Shown piece after piece: positions 50,387-59,626 of a DNA stretch of 64,000 bases. The DNA is from Gordonia jacobaea (lineage in GTDB: Bacteria; Actinomycetota; Actinomycetes; Mycobacteriales; Mycobacteriaceae), in assembly GCF_001186365.1 (NCBI RefSeq), contig NZ_LDTZ01000016.1, positions 1 through 64,000 on the forward strand, in the 5' to 3' direction. Each line of letters starts with the position of its first letter. Within the stretch, counting starts at the first letter, position 1. Both the position numbers and the translations under genes were made by a program. The notes beneath the pieces were generated by a model. That model was not told the origin of the DNA, made no database searches, and saw only the letters and a program-made list of their open reading frames with translations.

Positions 50387-50400
50387 TTACCGGCCGGTAA
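50387..50400. promoter_or_regulatory. Perfect 14-base palindrome TTACCGGCCGGTAA upstream of the mce operon
   Basis: TTACCGGCCGGTAA is a perfect dyad about 17 bases downstream of a GATACT -10-like hexamer and 160 bases before mkl. Its form suits a TetR-family dimer, and mce operons are often controlled by TetR- or FadR-type repressors. No such regulator is encoded in the window. Confidence 0.5.
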
Positions 50401-50560
50401 TTGGCCAAACCTGAGAACCGCCGAGAGGCGGTGTGGCTACGGGGGAACTGTCCGCTAGAGTGACCCCAACCACAGTTGAGTCCACCTGCGTTGTGCCGCC
50501 TGCGTCCGATGTGTTGCCTTGGCTGCCGCGCTTCGGGACCCGAGTTTCTTGGAGGATGTA

Positions 50561-51820
50561 GTGGGTGTTGAGGTCAGCGTCGAGGGGCTCACCAAGTCTT
50601 TTGGTTCTCAGAACATCTGGCGTGATGTGACGTTGACCTTGCCGTCGGGTGAGGTGTCTGCACTGCTGGGGCCGTCCGGTACCGGTAAGTCGGTGTTCTT
50701 GAAGACGCTGATCGGTCTGTTGCATCCCGAGCAGGGTTCGGTGGTGATCGACGGCACCGATATCACCCAGTGTTCGGCCAAGGAGCTCTACGAGATCCGC
50801 AAGTTGTTCGGCGTGTTGTTCCAGGACGGCGCGCTGTTCGGATCGATGAGTTTGTACGACAACATCGCGTTCCCTCTTCGTGAGCACACGAAGAAGAAGG
50901 AAGACGATGTCCGCAAGATCGTGATGGAGAAGATCGATCTGGTCGGTCTGGCGGGCGCCGAAGACAAACTGCCGGGTGAGATTTCCGGTGGTATGCGCAA
51001 GCGCGCCGGGTTGGCGCGCGCGTTGGTGCTCGACCCCCAGATCATTTTGTGTGATGAGCCGGACTCGGGCCTCGACCCGGTCCGCACCGCCTATATCTCC
51101 CAGTTGCTGATCGACATCAACGCTCAGATCGACGCGACGATCCTGATCGTCACGCACAACATCAACATCGCCCGCACGATTCCGGACAACATCGGCATGT
51201 TGTTCCGTAAGGAACTGGTGATGTTCGGGCCACGTGAGCAGTTGCTGACGTCGGAGCAGCCGGTGGTCAAGCAGTTCCTCTCCGGTGATCGGTTTGGTCC
51301 GATCGGTATGTCGGAGGAGAAGGACGAGGCGGTGCAGAAGCAGGAAGAGGCTATGCAGGCCGCCGGCATCGGTGGTGGTGGTACGAAGGATGATTTCTCG
51401 GAGATCATTCCGCAGGTGCAGCCGAATCCGGGTATGCCGGAGCGCAAGGCCGTGGCCCGTCACCGCGAGCGGGTGTTGGAGTTGTTGCCGTCGTTGCCGG
51501 AGAACGCGCAGCGCGCGATCCGTGAGTCGATGGAGCAGGAAGACCAGATCCGCGAGGAATCCCGCGCCCACGCCGCCAACACGCAGGGCGTCGAATGGTC
51601 CGACACCGACGGCGAGGCGCAGGTCGGTAGCGAAAACGTCATGGTCGACACCTCCACCGATGTCATCGATCACGGTGACCGTAATCAGGGTGGGTACGGA
51701 AACGATTACGCCGGAGACGATGCGCAGACCCAACAGTGGGCTGTGCCTGAGGAAGCGAAGACTCAGCAACTCGAGTCGGAACGTCCCGAGGGTGGGCGTC
51801 ACTACGGCGGGGGCTCTTAG
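50561..51820 (+). CDS. mkl: Mce-system ATPase (Mkl/MlaF-like) with long C-terminal extension
   Basis: The 419-residue ABC ATPase energises Mce lipid uptake. Walker A is LLGPSGTGKSVFLKTL (about residues 36-51). The Q-loop is VLFQDGALFG, the signature ISGGMRKRAGLARALV and Walker B ILCDEPDSGLDP, with HNINIA as the switch His. After about residue 255 come roughly 165 residues, first with helical LPSLPENAQRAIRESMEQED, then an acidic Asp/Gln-rich tail, longer than MlaF and longer than M. tuberculosis Mkl (about 359). GTG 50561 follows GGAGG with 5-base spacing. It lies between rplL and rpoB as mkl does in mycobacteria. Confidence 0.92.
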   Translation: MGVEVSVEGLTKSFGSQNIWRDVTLTLPSGEVSALLGPSGTGKSVFLKTLIGLLHPEQGSVVIDGTDITQCSAKELYEIRKLFGVLFQDGALFGSMSLYDNIAFPLREHTKKKEDDVRKIVMEKIDLVGLAGAEDKLPGEISGGMRKRAGLARALVLDPQIILCDEPDSGLDPVRTAYISQLLIDINAQIDATILIVTHNINIARTIPDNIGMLFRKELVMFGPREQLLTSEQPVVKQFLSGDRFGPIGMSEEKDEAVQKQEEAMQAAGIGGGGTKDDFSEIIPQVQPNPGMPERKAVARHRERVLELLPSLPENAQRAIRESMEQEDQIREESRAHAANTQGVEWSDTDGEAQVGSENVMVDTSTDVIDHGDRNQGGYGNDYAGDDAQTQQWAVPEEAKTQQLESERPEGGRHYGGGS

Positions 51821-51822
51821 GT

Positions 51823-52629
51823 ATGACGAATGCCACCACGCGTGGCGTCGACAGAATCGCGCGGGCCGGTGAAGGTGCACTCGCCCAGACAGGCAATATC
51901 GTCCAGCTTTTCGTCGATGTAGCACGCCAGACTTTCGTGCGCCCATTCCAGTGGCGCGAGTTCATTCAGCAGGCATGGTTCATCGCCAGCGTGACGATCC
52001 TGCCGACTGCCCTCATCGCGATCCCGTTCGGCGCCATCGTGTCTCTGCAGACCGGTTCGCTGATCAAGCAGCTCGGAGCGGAGTCGTATACCGGCGCCGC
52101 GTCGGTGCTGGTCGTCATCCAGCAGGGCTCGCCGCTGGTCACCTCGCTGTTGATCGCGGGTGCAGCAGGCTCGGCGGTTGCCGCCGACCTCGGATCGCGG
52201 ACGATTCGCGAAGAGATCGACGCGATGGAGGTGCTGGGAATCAACCCCATTCAGCGCCTCGTCGTACCTCGTGTGCTCGCGATGGTGTTGGTTGCGATCC
52301 TGCTCAACGGTCTGGTCGCCGTCGTCGGTATCGGTGGTGGCTACTTCTTCAACGTGGTCGTCCAGGGCGGAACGCCGGGTGCGTATCTCGCGTCATTCGG
52401 TGCGCTGGCCCAGCTTCCCGACCTCTGGATCTCACTCCTCAAAGCAGCCATCTTCGGTGTGATCGCGGGCGTCGTGGCGTCGTACAAGGGACTCACCCCG
52501 AAGGGCGGACCCAAGGGTGTCGGTGACGCGGTGAACCAGAGTGTCGTCATCACCTTCCTCCTGCTGTTCCTGGCCAACCTGATCATCACTGCGGTCTACC
52601 TGCAGATCGTCCCGCCGAAGGGGAGCTGA
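51823..52629 (+). CDS. yrbEA: YrbE/MlaE-family permease, A subunit
   Basis: The 268-residue inner-membrane permease has five to six helices and the MlaE-family signature QGSPLVTSLLIAGAAGSAVA followed by DLGSRTIREEIDAMEVLGIN (the coupling-helix EExDA motif for the Mkl ATPase). With YrbEB it forms the heterodimeric transmembrane core of the Mce transporter. ATG 51823 is 2 bases after the mkl stop. Confidence 0.92.
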   Translation: MTNATTRGVDRIARAGEGALAQTGNIVQLFVDVARQTFVRPFQWREFIQQAWFIASVTILPTALIAIPFGAIVSLQTGSLIKQLGAESYTGAASVLVVIQQGSPLVTSLLIAGAAGSAVAADLGSRTIREEIDAMEVLGINPIQRLVVPRVLAMVLVAILLNGLVAVVGIGGGYFFNVVVQGGTPGAYLASFGALAQLPDLWISLLKAAIFGVIAGVVASYKGLTPKGGPKGVGDAVNQSVVITFLLLFLANLIITAVYLQIVPPKGS

Positions 52630-52631
52630 CC

Positions 52632-53504
52632 ATGGCCGGTGGAGTGACTATCGCCAAGAGCCGCCCCGAGTACTACATGTACGAGGCGCGCAAACAGCTC
52701 GGCAAACCGCTGAAGCTGCTCGACGGTGCGGGCGAGCAGATGTCCTTCTACGGACGCACGCTCGCGTGGATTCCGCGCACCCTGGTGCACTACACGCGCG
52801 AGGTCTTGCGCATTCTCGCCGAAGTGGCGTTCGGTTCCGGCGGTCTCGCCGTGATCGGCGGCACCGTCGGCGTGATGGTGTTGATGTCGGGGTTCACCGG
52901 CGTCGTGGTCGGTCTGCAGGGCTACGCCGCGCTCGACCAGATCGGCTCGCAGGTACTCACGGGCTTCTTGTCGGCGTACGTCAACACCCGAGAGGTCGCG
53001 CCGCTGGTCGCAGGTCTCGCGTTGTCGGCGACGGTCGGCTGCGGTTTCACGGCCCAGCTCGGTGCCATGCGGATCTCCGAAGAGATCGACGCGCTCGAGT
53101 CGATGGCCGTCCCGTCGATCCCGTTCCTGGTGTCGACGCGTGTCATCGCAGGCTTCATCGCGGTCATCCCGCTGTACGTCCTGGGACTGTTATCGGCGTA
53201 CTTCGCCTCGAGAGTGGTGACGACTGTCTTCAACGGACAGTCCGGCGGCTCGTACGACCACTACTTCAACCTGTTCCTACCGCCAGAAGACGTGTTGTGG
53301 TCGTTCGGCAAGGTGCTGGTCTTCGCGTTCGTGATCATTCTCGTGCACTGCTATTACGGCTACTACGCAAGTGGTGGCCCCGCGGGTGTCGGCGTGGCCG
53401 TCGGACACGCGGTTCGAGCGGCGTTGGTCCTCATCGCCGTGCTCGACTTCTTTCTCGGCCTCGCCATCTGGGGGACGACGACGACTGTGAGAGTGGGGGG
53501 CTAG
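52632..53504 (+). CDS. yrbEB: YrbE/MlaE-family permease, B subunit
   Basis: The 290-residue partner permease has VAGLALSATVGCGFTAQLGA, MRISEEIDALESMAVPSIPF (the coupling motif) and a C-terminal membrane bundle ending in LDFFLGLAIWGTTTTVRVGG. ATG 52632 is 2 bases after yrbEA. Its order after the A subunit and before mceA is standard for mce operons. Confidence 0.92.
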   Translation: MAGGVTIAKSRPEYYMYEARKQLGKPLKLLDGAGEQMSFYGRTLAWIPRTLVHYTREVLRILAEVAFGSGGLAVIGGTVGVMVLMSGFTGVVVGLQGYAALDQIGSQVLTGFLSAYVNTREVAPLVAGLALSATVGCGFTAQLGAMRISEEIDALESMAVPSIPFLVSTRVIAGFIAVIPLYVLGLLSAYFASRVVTTVFNGQSGGSYDHYFNLFLPPEDVLWSFGKVLVFAFVIILVHCYYGYYASGGPAGVGVAVGHAVRAALVLIAVLDFFLGLAIWGTTTTVRVGG

Positions 53505-53507
53505 GCG

Positions 53508-54845
53508 ATGACAGTGATTCGTCGCCGGTTGCTCGGACTGGTGTTCTTCATCGTGGTCGCACTGTTCTTCACGCTCACGATCATGAAATTCAACAAGGAC
53601 TTCACGACGTTCACCGACGTCACGCTGAAGACCGACTCCGTGGGTAACGCGCTACCGACGAATGCTGACGTGAAAGCGCGCGGCGTCCTCGTCGGCGAGG
53701 TGCGCGACATCGAACCCGCAGGAAATGGCACGGTCAACGTGACGCTCGGCCTCAAGCCCGAGATGGCCGCGCAACTGCCTGCTGACACCACCGCGCGCAT
53801 CCTGCCCAAGACGCTGTTCGGTGAGCGCTACGTCGCACTTCAGGTGCCCGAGCAGGCGTCGGGTCCGACGCTGGCCAACGGCGCGACGATCCAGACCGAC
53901 ACGAGCGGCAACGCGAAAGAGGTCCAGGATCTCCTCGACCGTCTGCTGCCTGTCCTCGACGCGATCCCGCCGCAGGACCTCAACGTGACCCTGACCGCGC
54001 TTTCTCAGGCGCTCTCGGGTCGCGGTGAGCAGATCGGTACGACGCTCGAAGAGCTCAACACCATCTTCGGTCGTCTGTCGACACCGAAGAATCTCAACTC
54101 GCTCGAGGGCACGTTGCAGGGCCTCGCGTCGTTCTCGAAGACCTATTCGACGGCGTTGCCCGACGTCATCGACGCGCTCGACAACTTCCGCACGACCAAC
54201 AAGACGATCGTCGATCGTCAGGGCGATCTGCGGACGTTGATCGCAACGCTCGGAACCGCGTCGACCGACACGACCAACTGGTTGCAGCAGAACGGCAACA
54301 ACCTCGTCGATCTCGTCACCGACTCGGAGCCGTTCCTGACCGGACTCGCCAAGCAGTCGCCGACGTTCGTCTGCGCCTTCCACAACTTCGCGACGCTGAT
54401 CCCGGAATCGGAGAAGATCGTCGGAAAGGGCACCAAGAATCCCGGTGTGCGCGTGAATCTGCAGTTCGTCAATCCGCGCGGTCGCTATCTGCCCAACCAG
54501 GACGAGCCGCGGTTCTTCGACCAGGATGCCCCGGCTGTCTGCTACGACCCGCCGACCAACGGCCGCCCGTTCCCGCAGTACCCCGGCGGTAGCCTCGCCG
54601 ACGGCTCGTACCAGCCGCCGTCACGCAACCCCGGCCCGACGACTGTCCAGAAGCTGCCGCAACCGCAGTTCACGAAGACCCCTGTCGGGACAATCCGCGA
54701 GAACTCGTTCGACGATCCGACCTACCGGGCGCAGCTGAAGGTGATCTACGGCGCGGCCAGCGGGACCGAACCCGACGACGTGCCCACCTGGACCACCATG
54801 ATCGGTGCTGCGCCACTGCAGGGAGCGCAGGTGCACATCAAATGA
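53508..54845 (+). CDS. mceA: Mce family protein MceA
   Basis: The 445-residue protein has one N-terminal membrane helix (about residues 5-27), an MCE domain (about 38-118; GNALPTNADVKARGVLVGEV, PKTLFGERYVALQVPEQ), a long helical stretch (about 135-290), and a Pro-rich C-terminal tail. In Mce systems six such subunits form a hexameric tube carrying lipids through the envelope. ATG 53508 is 3 bases after the yrbEB stop; its own stop overlaps mceB. Confidence 0.93.
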   Translation: MTVIRRRLLGLVFFIVVALFFTLTIMKFNKDFTTFTDVTLKTDSVGNALPTNADVKARGVLVGEVRDIEPAGNGTVNVTLGLKPEMAAQLPADTTARILPKTLFGERYVALQVPEQASGPTLANGATIQTDTSGNAKEVQDLLDRLLPVLDAIPPQDLNVTLTALSQALSGRGEQIGTTLEELNTIFGRLSTPKNLNSLEGTLQGLASFSKTYSTALPDVIDALDNFRTTNKTIVDRQGDLRTLIATLGTASTDTTNWLQQNGNNLVDLVTDSEPFLTGLAKQSPTFVCAFHNFATLIPESEKIVGKGTKNPGVRVNLQFVNPRGRYLPNQDEPRFFDQDAPAVCYDPPTNGRPFPQYPGGSLADGSYQPPSRNPGPTTVQKLPQPQFTKTPVGTIRENSFDDPTYRAQLKVIYGAASGTEPDDVPTWTTMIGAAPLQGAQVHIK

Positions 54846-55921
54846 AGTCCATTGTGGGGCCGTTGACCAAGCTGATCGTCTTCGCTGTGGTCACCGTGGT
54901 CGCGACTGCGCTGCTCGCGCTGACCATCGCCAACATCGGTGGTGGGGCAGACAACGACTACAAGGCCGTGTTCTCCGACGCGTCGATGCTCAACAAGGGC
55001 GACGACGTGCGCATCGCCGGTGTGCGTGTGGGGCAGGTCAGCAACGTCGAGGTCTACGACAAGAACCGGGCACAGGTCTCGTTCAACGTCGACCGCCAGC
55101 TGCCCGAGGGTGCGCAGATCTACATCAAGTACCGCAACCTCACGGGTCTGCGTTACCTCTCGGTGGAGAAGGGTGCGGGCGATGCGTCGCAGACCGTGAA
55201 CCCCGGCCACACCTTCGGCGCGAACCCGAACGAGAACAACACGCATCCCGCGGTCAACCTGACGCAGCTGTTCAACGGCTTCAAGCCGCTGTTCCGCCAG
55301 CTTCAGCCCGAAGACGTGAACAAGCTCTCCGACGAGATCATCAAGGTCTTCCAGGGTGAGTCGAGCAACGTGTCGAGCCTGATCAGCGATACTGCCGATC
55401 TGACCAACTCGATCGCCGACAAGGACGCCGTGATCGGCGACCTGATCACCAACCTGACCAAGGTTCTCGACACGGTCAACCGTAATGACGAGCAGTTCAC
55501 CGCGCTCCTCGACAACACCGAGCAGTTGGTGACGGGCCTTGCCGCACAGCGCGGTTCGGTCGGTTCGGCGATCACGTCGGTCTCCAACCTGACAGCGGTC
55601 ACGGCGTCGATCCTCACGTCGACGCGACCGTCCATCCAAGGCGACATCGCCGGCCTCAAGCAGGTGGCCGACCAGGTCAACAAGCGTCGCGACGACGTCG
55701 CGCAGATCCTGACCAACCTGCCGATCAAGCTCCAGAAGATCGGCCGTGCGGCGACATTCGGTTCCTGGTTCCAGTTCTATCTGTGCGGAATCGACGTCGT
55801 CGCAGGAAACGGCAAGTCGACGCTGCTGACGCAGCCGCTCGTCCCGCTTCCGTACATCAACCACGTCCTTTACACCAGCGCGGCAAGCCGTTGCTGGAAA
55901 GACAACCAGCCAGGGGGGTGA
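54842..55921 (+). CDS. mceB: Mce family protein MceB
   Basis: The 359-residue protein has an N-terminal helix (about 8-32), an MCE domain with ASMLNKGDDVRIAGVRVGQV and KYRNLTGLRYLSVEKGAG, and a coiled helical region to about residue 290. It ends with a Cys pair (FYLCGIDV, ASRCWKDN) common in MceB. The ATG at 54842 overlaps the mceA stop (ATGA), showing translational coupling. Confidence 0.93.
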   Translation: MKSIVGPLTKLIVFAVVTVVATALLALTIANIGGGADNDYKAVFSDASMLNKGDDVRIAGVRVGQVSNVEVYDKNRAQVSFNVDRQLPEGAQIYIKYRNLTGLRYLSVEKGAGDASQTVNPGHTFGANPNENNTHPAVNLTQLFNGFKPLFRQLQPEDVNKLSDEIIKVFQGESSNVSSLISDTADLTNSIADKDAVIGDLITNLTKVLDTVNRNDEQFTALLDNTEQLVTGLAAQRGSVGSAITSVSNLTAVTASILTSTRPSIQGDIAGLKQVADQVNKRRDDVAQILTNLPIKLQKIGRAATFGSWFQFYLCGIDVVAGNGKSTLLTQPLVPLPYINHVLYTSAASRCWKDNQPGG

Positions 55922-55923
55922 GC

Positions 55924-56979
55924 ATGGCAGACGGAACAGCCCAGAAGAAGCCGGGGCACAAGCGATTCGGTGGGCATCGCAGCCCCGTCAGTATCGGTGC
56001 GATCGGTATCCTGATCCTGCTCATGATGGCGGTGTCGGCGTTCTACCTGACCTCGTTGCCGCTCGTCGGTGCGGGTGCCCAGTACACGGCCAAGTTCACC
56101 GAGGCCGCCGGGCTGCGCAAGGGCGCCGAGGTGCGCGTCGCGGGCGTGAAGGTCGGTGAGGTCAGCGACGTCTCGCTCGACGGAAACCGCGTCGACGTGA
56201 AATTCCGCGTGACCAACACGTGGATCGGCGATCAGACGCAGGCGTCGATCCAGATCAAGACGGTGCTGGGGCAGAAGTATCTGTCGCTCAATCCCCGTGG
56301 CAGCAAGATCGCCGACCCGAGTGTCGCGCTCACCGATACGGTGTCGCCCTACGACGTGATCGAGGCGTTCTCCGACGCCGCCGACTCGGTCGAGACCTTG
56401 AACACCGATCAGCTCGCGACGTCGATGAAGGCGATCTCCGACACGTTCTCCGGAACGTCGGGCGATGTCGGACCTGCGCTCGAGGGCGTCACGCGTCTGT
56501 CGCAGACGATCGCCAGCCGCGACCAAGAGGTGCAGAAGCTTCTCGAGGCGACCAAGAGCACGTCGAAGATTCTCGCCGATCGCAACCAGGAGTTCGTGAA
56601 GCTGATCGCGGGTGCAGGCCAGTTGCTCGACGAGCTCAACAACCGCCAGAAGAACATCTCGGCGCTGCTGAAAACGACGACGGCACTGAGTGATTCGCTG
56701 AGTGGGATCGTTCGGGACAACGAGGCTCAGATCGGCCCGGCGCTCGACTCGCTGAAGGGTGTCAACGATCTGCTCAAGGAGCAGAACAAGAACCTTCAGG
56801 ACACGATCACGTACATGGCGCCGTTCTATCGGCTCTACGCGAACGTGCTCGGCAACGGTCGGTGGTTCGAGTCCGTGGTGACCAACCTCCTGCCGCCTGC
56901 GCTGCCGCAGCAGAACACGACGCGCCTGCCCAACAAGCAGGCGAACCAGAACAACGGTGGAACGGAGGCAACCGGATGA
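55924..56979 (+). CDS. mceC: Mce family protein MceC
   Basis: The 351-residue protein has a basic cytoplasmic N-terminus, a helix at about 22-42, an MCE domain ([36 protein letters not shown]), a long helical needle region to about 310, and a short Asn/Gln-rich tail. ATG 55924 begins 2 bases after the mceB stop. It is one of the six hexamer subunits. Confidence 0.93.
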   Translation: MADGTAQKKPGHKRFGGHRSPVSIGAIGILILLMMAVSAFYLTSLPLVGAGAQYTAKFTEAAGLRKGAEVRVAGVKVGEVSDVSLDGNRVDVKFRVTNTWIGDQTQASIQIKTVLGQKYLSLNPRGSKIADPSVALTDTVSPYDVIEAFSDAADSVETLNTDQLATSMKAISDTFSGTSGDVGPALEGVTRLSQTIASRDQEVQKLLEATKSTSKILADRNQEFVKLIAGAGQLLDELNNRQKNISALLKTTTALSDSLSGIVRDNEAQIGPALDSLKGVNDLLKEQNKNLQDTITYMAPFYRLYANVLGNGRWFESVVTNLLPPALPQQNTTRLPNKQANQNNGGTEATG

Positions 56980-58292
56980 CCACCCCGGATCTGTCCAAGA
57001 CCTCCGGTCCCGGACGTTGGTTCACCCCACGCCACATCGTGATCATCGTGCTCGGGTTGATTCTCGCGCTGATCGTCGCCGGTGCGCTGTGGTGGGTCTT
57101 CAGCTCGATGGGGACCACCAAGATTAACGCGACGTTCGCGCGGACCGTCGGTATCTACAAGGGTTCCGACGTCCGGGTTCTCGGCGTGCCCGTCGGCAAG
57201 GTCGACTCGGTCACCCCCGACGGCCAGACCGTCAAGGTGACGATGACCGTGAACCGCGGCGTCGACCTCCCCGCCGACGTGCGTGCGGTTCAGGTGATCC
57301 CGTCAGTGGTCGCCGACCGTTACGTGCAGCTGACGCCCGCCTATTCGGGTGGCCCGAAGGCGCCGCGAAACATCACGCTGACCGAGAAGCAGACGATGGT
57401 TCCCGTCGAGGTCGACAAGATCTACGAGAGCGTCGAAAAGCTGTCGAAGGCGTTGGGTCCCAACGGAGCCAACAAAGACGGCGCGGTCAGCGACCTCGTC
57501 GCGGTCGGCGCGCAGAACCTCGAGGGCAACGGCGCCAAGCTCGGCGATGCCATCGAGAATCTGTCCAAGGCGACGACGACGCTGTCGGACTCGCGCGGCA
57601 ACATCGTCGACACCGTCAACAACCTCGACGTGTTCGTCGGAGCGTTGAAAGAGAACGACTCCCAGGTACGCCAATTCAACAACCAGATGGCGTCGTTCAA
57701 CACGTTCCTCGCGGGGGAGCGGCAGCAACTGTCGGCCGCGCTGAACAAGCTGTCGATCGCGCTCGGCGACGTCGCGACGTTCGTCGCCGACAACCGCGAG
57801 CAGATCGGCCAGACCGTCAACGATCTCAAGCCGACGACCCAGGCGCTCGTCAACACTCAACAGAGTCTCAAGGAGACGCTGACCGTGCTGCCGCTGACGA
57901 TCAACAACCTGATCAACGCGTACGACGCGGAGTCGGGCACGATCGCCATGCGTCTCACGCTGCCGGACCTGCAGGACCCGACACAGTCGACCTGTCAGTT
58001 CCTCGACCTCGGTGCGCTGCTACCGGGCAATCCCGCGGCAGATCAGTTCAGCGACACGCTCAAGCCGTTCATCAACCAGTGCAAGACGATCGGCAAGCAG
58101 ATCACCAACAACGTGCTCACCCCGATCCTGCCGGTGTTGCCGTTCGGCATCATGAGCAACAACAAGCTGCAGAAGTACCCGGTGCCGGGAACCGTTCCCG
58201 GGACACCCGACCCGCAGGCGAACCCGGGACCGGCGACCAAAACGCCGGCATCGGCGAAGCCGTCGGCCACACCACGGTCGGGAGGTAACTGA
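56976..58292 (+). CDS. mceD: Mce family protein MceD
   Basis: The 438-residue protein has a helix at about residues 20-43, an MCE domain ([37 protein letters not shown]), a helical region, and a C-terminal Pro/Ala/Thr-rich tail of about 35 residues. The ATG at 56976 overlaps the mceC stop. MceD proteins commonly have such extended Pro-rich ends. Confidence 0.93.
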   Translation: MTTPDLSKTSGPGRWFTPRHIVIIVLGLILALIVAGALWWVFSSMGTTKINATFARTVGIYKGSDVRVLGVPVGKVDSVTPDGQTVKVTMTVNRGVDLPADVRAVQVIPSVVADRYVQLTPAYSGGPKAPRNITLTEKQTMVPVEVDKIYESVEKLSKALGPNGANKDGAVSDLVAVGAQNLEGNGAKLGDAIENLSKATTTLSDSRGNIVDTVNNLDVFVGALKENDSQVRQFNNQMASFNTFLAGERQQLSAALNKLSIALGDVATFVADNREQIGQTVNDLKPTTQALVNTQQSLKETLTVLPLTINNLINAYDAESGTIAMRLTLPDLQDPTQSTCQFLDLGALLPGNPAADQFSDTLKPFINQCKTIGKQITNNVLTPILPVLPFGIMSNNKLQKYPVPGTVPGTPDPQANPGPATKTPASAKPSATPRSGGN

Positions 58293-59626
58293 TGACTCGG
58301 CGTCTCGGTGAGTTCGTTCCGCGCGCGTGGCGTGGGGTCATCGCCGCGGTGGTGGTGCTGACAGCGGTGCTGACGGTCGCGGGCTGCGGGTCGAATGGTA
58401 TCCAGTCGATCCCGCTGCCCGGCGGCGTCGACGTCGGCGACAACCCGCGCACCTACAAGATCCAGTTCTCGAACATCCTCGACCTGGTTCCGCAGTCGGT
58501 GGTCAAGCGTGACGGTATCCCCGTCGGGCGTGTGACCAGCGTCGAGATCCCGAAGAACGAATGGTTCGCGCTGGTCACCGTCAAGGTGAAGAACGACATC
58601 GACCTGTCCGATCAGGCCGGCGCGGCGGTGCAGCAGACGTCACTGCTCGGCGAGAAGTTCGTCGCTCTGACAGAGCCTGCGAACAGTGCGTCGTTGCCAC
58701 GCCAGGACCAGTCGACGGCGATCCCGCTGGATCGCACTCGTACCGCAACCGATATAGAGCAGGTGCTCGGTGCGCTGTCGATGCTGCTCAACGGTGGTGG
58801 GATCAACCAGCTCGAACCGATCGTGACCGAGCTCAACAAGGCGCTCGACGGTCGCGCCGACAAGGTGCACGACCTGATCGGCAACGCCAGTTCGCTCGTG
58901 GCAGGTCTCAATCGCCAGCGCGACTCGATTCTCGCGGCGATCGACGGCCTCGACAGGTTGTCGGACAGGGCCGCGGCGCAGACGACGCAGATCGACCGCA
59001 TCCTCAAGGAACTGCCTGCAGGTGTGGCGGTGCTCGAGGAGCAGCGTCCGCAGTTCGTCGACCTGCTGACCAAGCTCGACAAGCTCGGACAGGTCGGCAC
59101 CGACGTTCTCGGACGATCGCACGATGCGTTGATCACCGATCTGAAGGCGCTGCGTCCCGTGCTCACAGAGCTCGCGAAGGCTGCCCCGGATCTCATCACC
59201 GCGGCACCGCTGATGCTGACGCACCCGTTCCCGGATTCGTTGCTGCCTGCTGTTCAGGGCGACTCGACGAACCTGTTCATGACGCTCGACCTGCGGCTGT
59301 TGAACCAGCTCGAGGCGTTGGGAGTCGGACAGGGCACGCCGAAGTACCAGCCGTCGCAGCGTCACAGCGTTCCGGTGAATCAGAGCAACCCGTACATCAA
59401 CGGGAACGGCCCGCGCTACGGCTGGCCGACCATCACGTTGTTGCCGCCCGCTCCCAATGCGACACCGGGTCCGAACACACCACCGTCGGGTGGCCGCTAT
59501 CCGGCATCGGCGACGGTCCCGCGCGGCAGTGGGGCGTCGGCGGCCAAACCCGCCAACTTCCCGGCGCCGGCGTCGAGTGACCAGAGGTTCATCGATGGTC
59601 CGCTGAAACTCCTGGGGGTCGGATAG
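58292..59626 (+). CDS. mceE: Mce family lipoprotein MceE (LprK/LprN-like)
   Basis: The 444-residue subunit is a lipoprotein: the signal peptide ends in the lipobox TVAGC with Cys about 32. The MCE domain (FSNILDLVPQSVVKRDGIPV; QTSLLGEKFVALTEPANS) and helical region follow, then a Pro/Ala tail. Lipidation of the E subunit is usual in mce operons. The ATG at 58292 overlaps the mceD stop (TGATG). Confidence 0.94.
   Translation: MTRRLGEFVPRAWRGVIAAVVVLTAVLTVAGCGSNGIQSIPLPGGVDVGDNPRTYKIQFSNILDLVPQSVVKRDGIPVGRVTSVEIPKNEWFALVTVKVKNDIDLSDQAGAAVQQTSLLGEKFVALTEPANSASLPRQDQSTAIPLDRTRTATDIEQVLGALSMLLNGGGINQLEPIVTELNKALDGRADKVHDLIGNASSLVAGLNRQRDSILAAIDGLDRLSDRAAAQTTQIDRILKELPAGVAVLEEQRPQFVDLLTKLDKLGQVGTDVLGRSHDALITDLKALRPVLTELAKAAPDLITAAPLMLTHPFPDSLLPAVQGDSTNLFMTLDLRLLNQLEALGVGQGTPKYQPSQRHSVPVNQSNPYINGNGPRYGWPTITLLPPAPNATPGPNTPPSGGRYPASATVPRGSGASAAKPANFPAPASSDQRFIDGPLKLLGVG

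Larger units (their letters stand above)
50222..50560. other. rplL-mkl intergenic region
   Basis: This 339-base gap holds the rplL terminator, then an A/T-richer stretch (about 50335-50375) with a possible -10 GATACT (50365-50370), then the palindrome at 50387, and a GC-rich leader before the mkl ribosome-binding site. No gene is seen. Confidence 0.55.
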
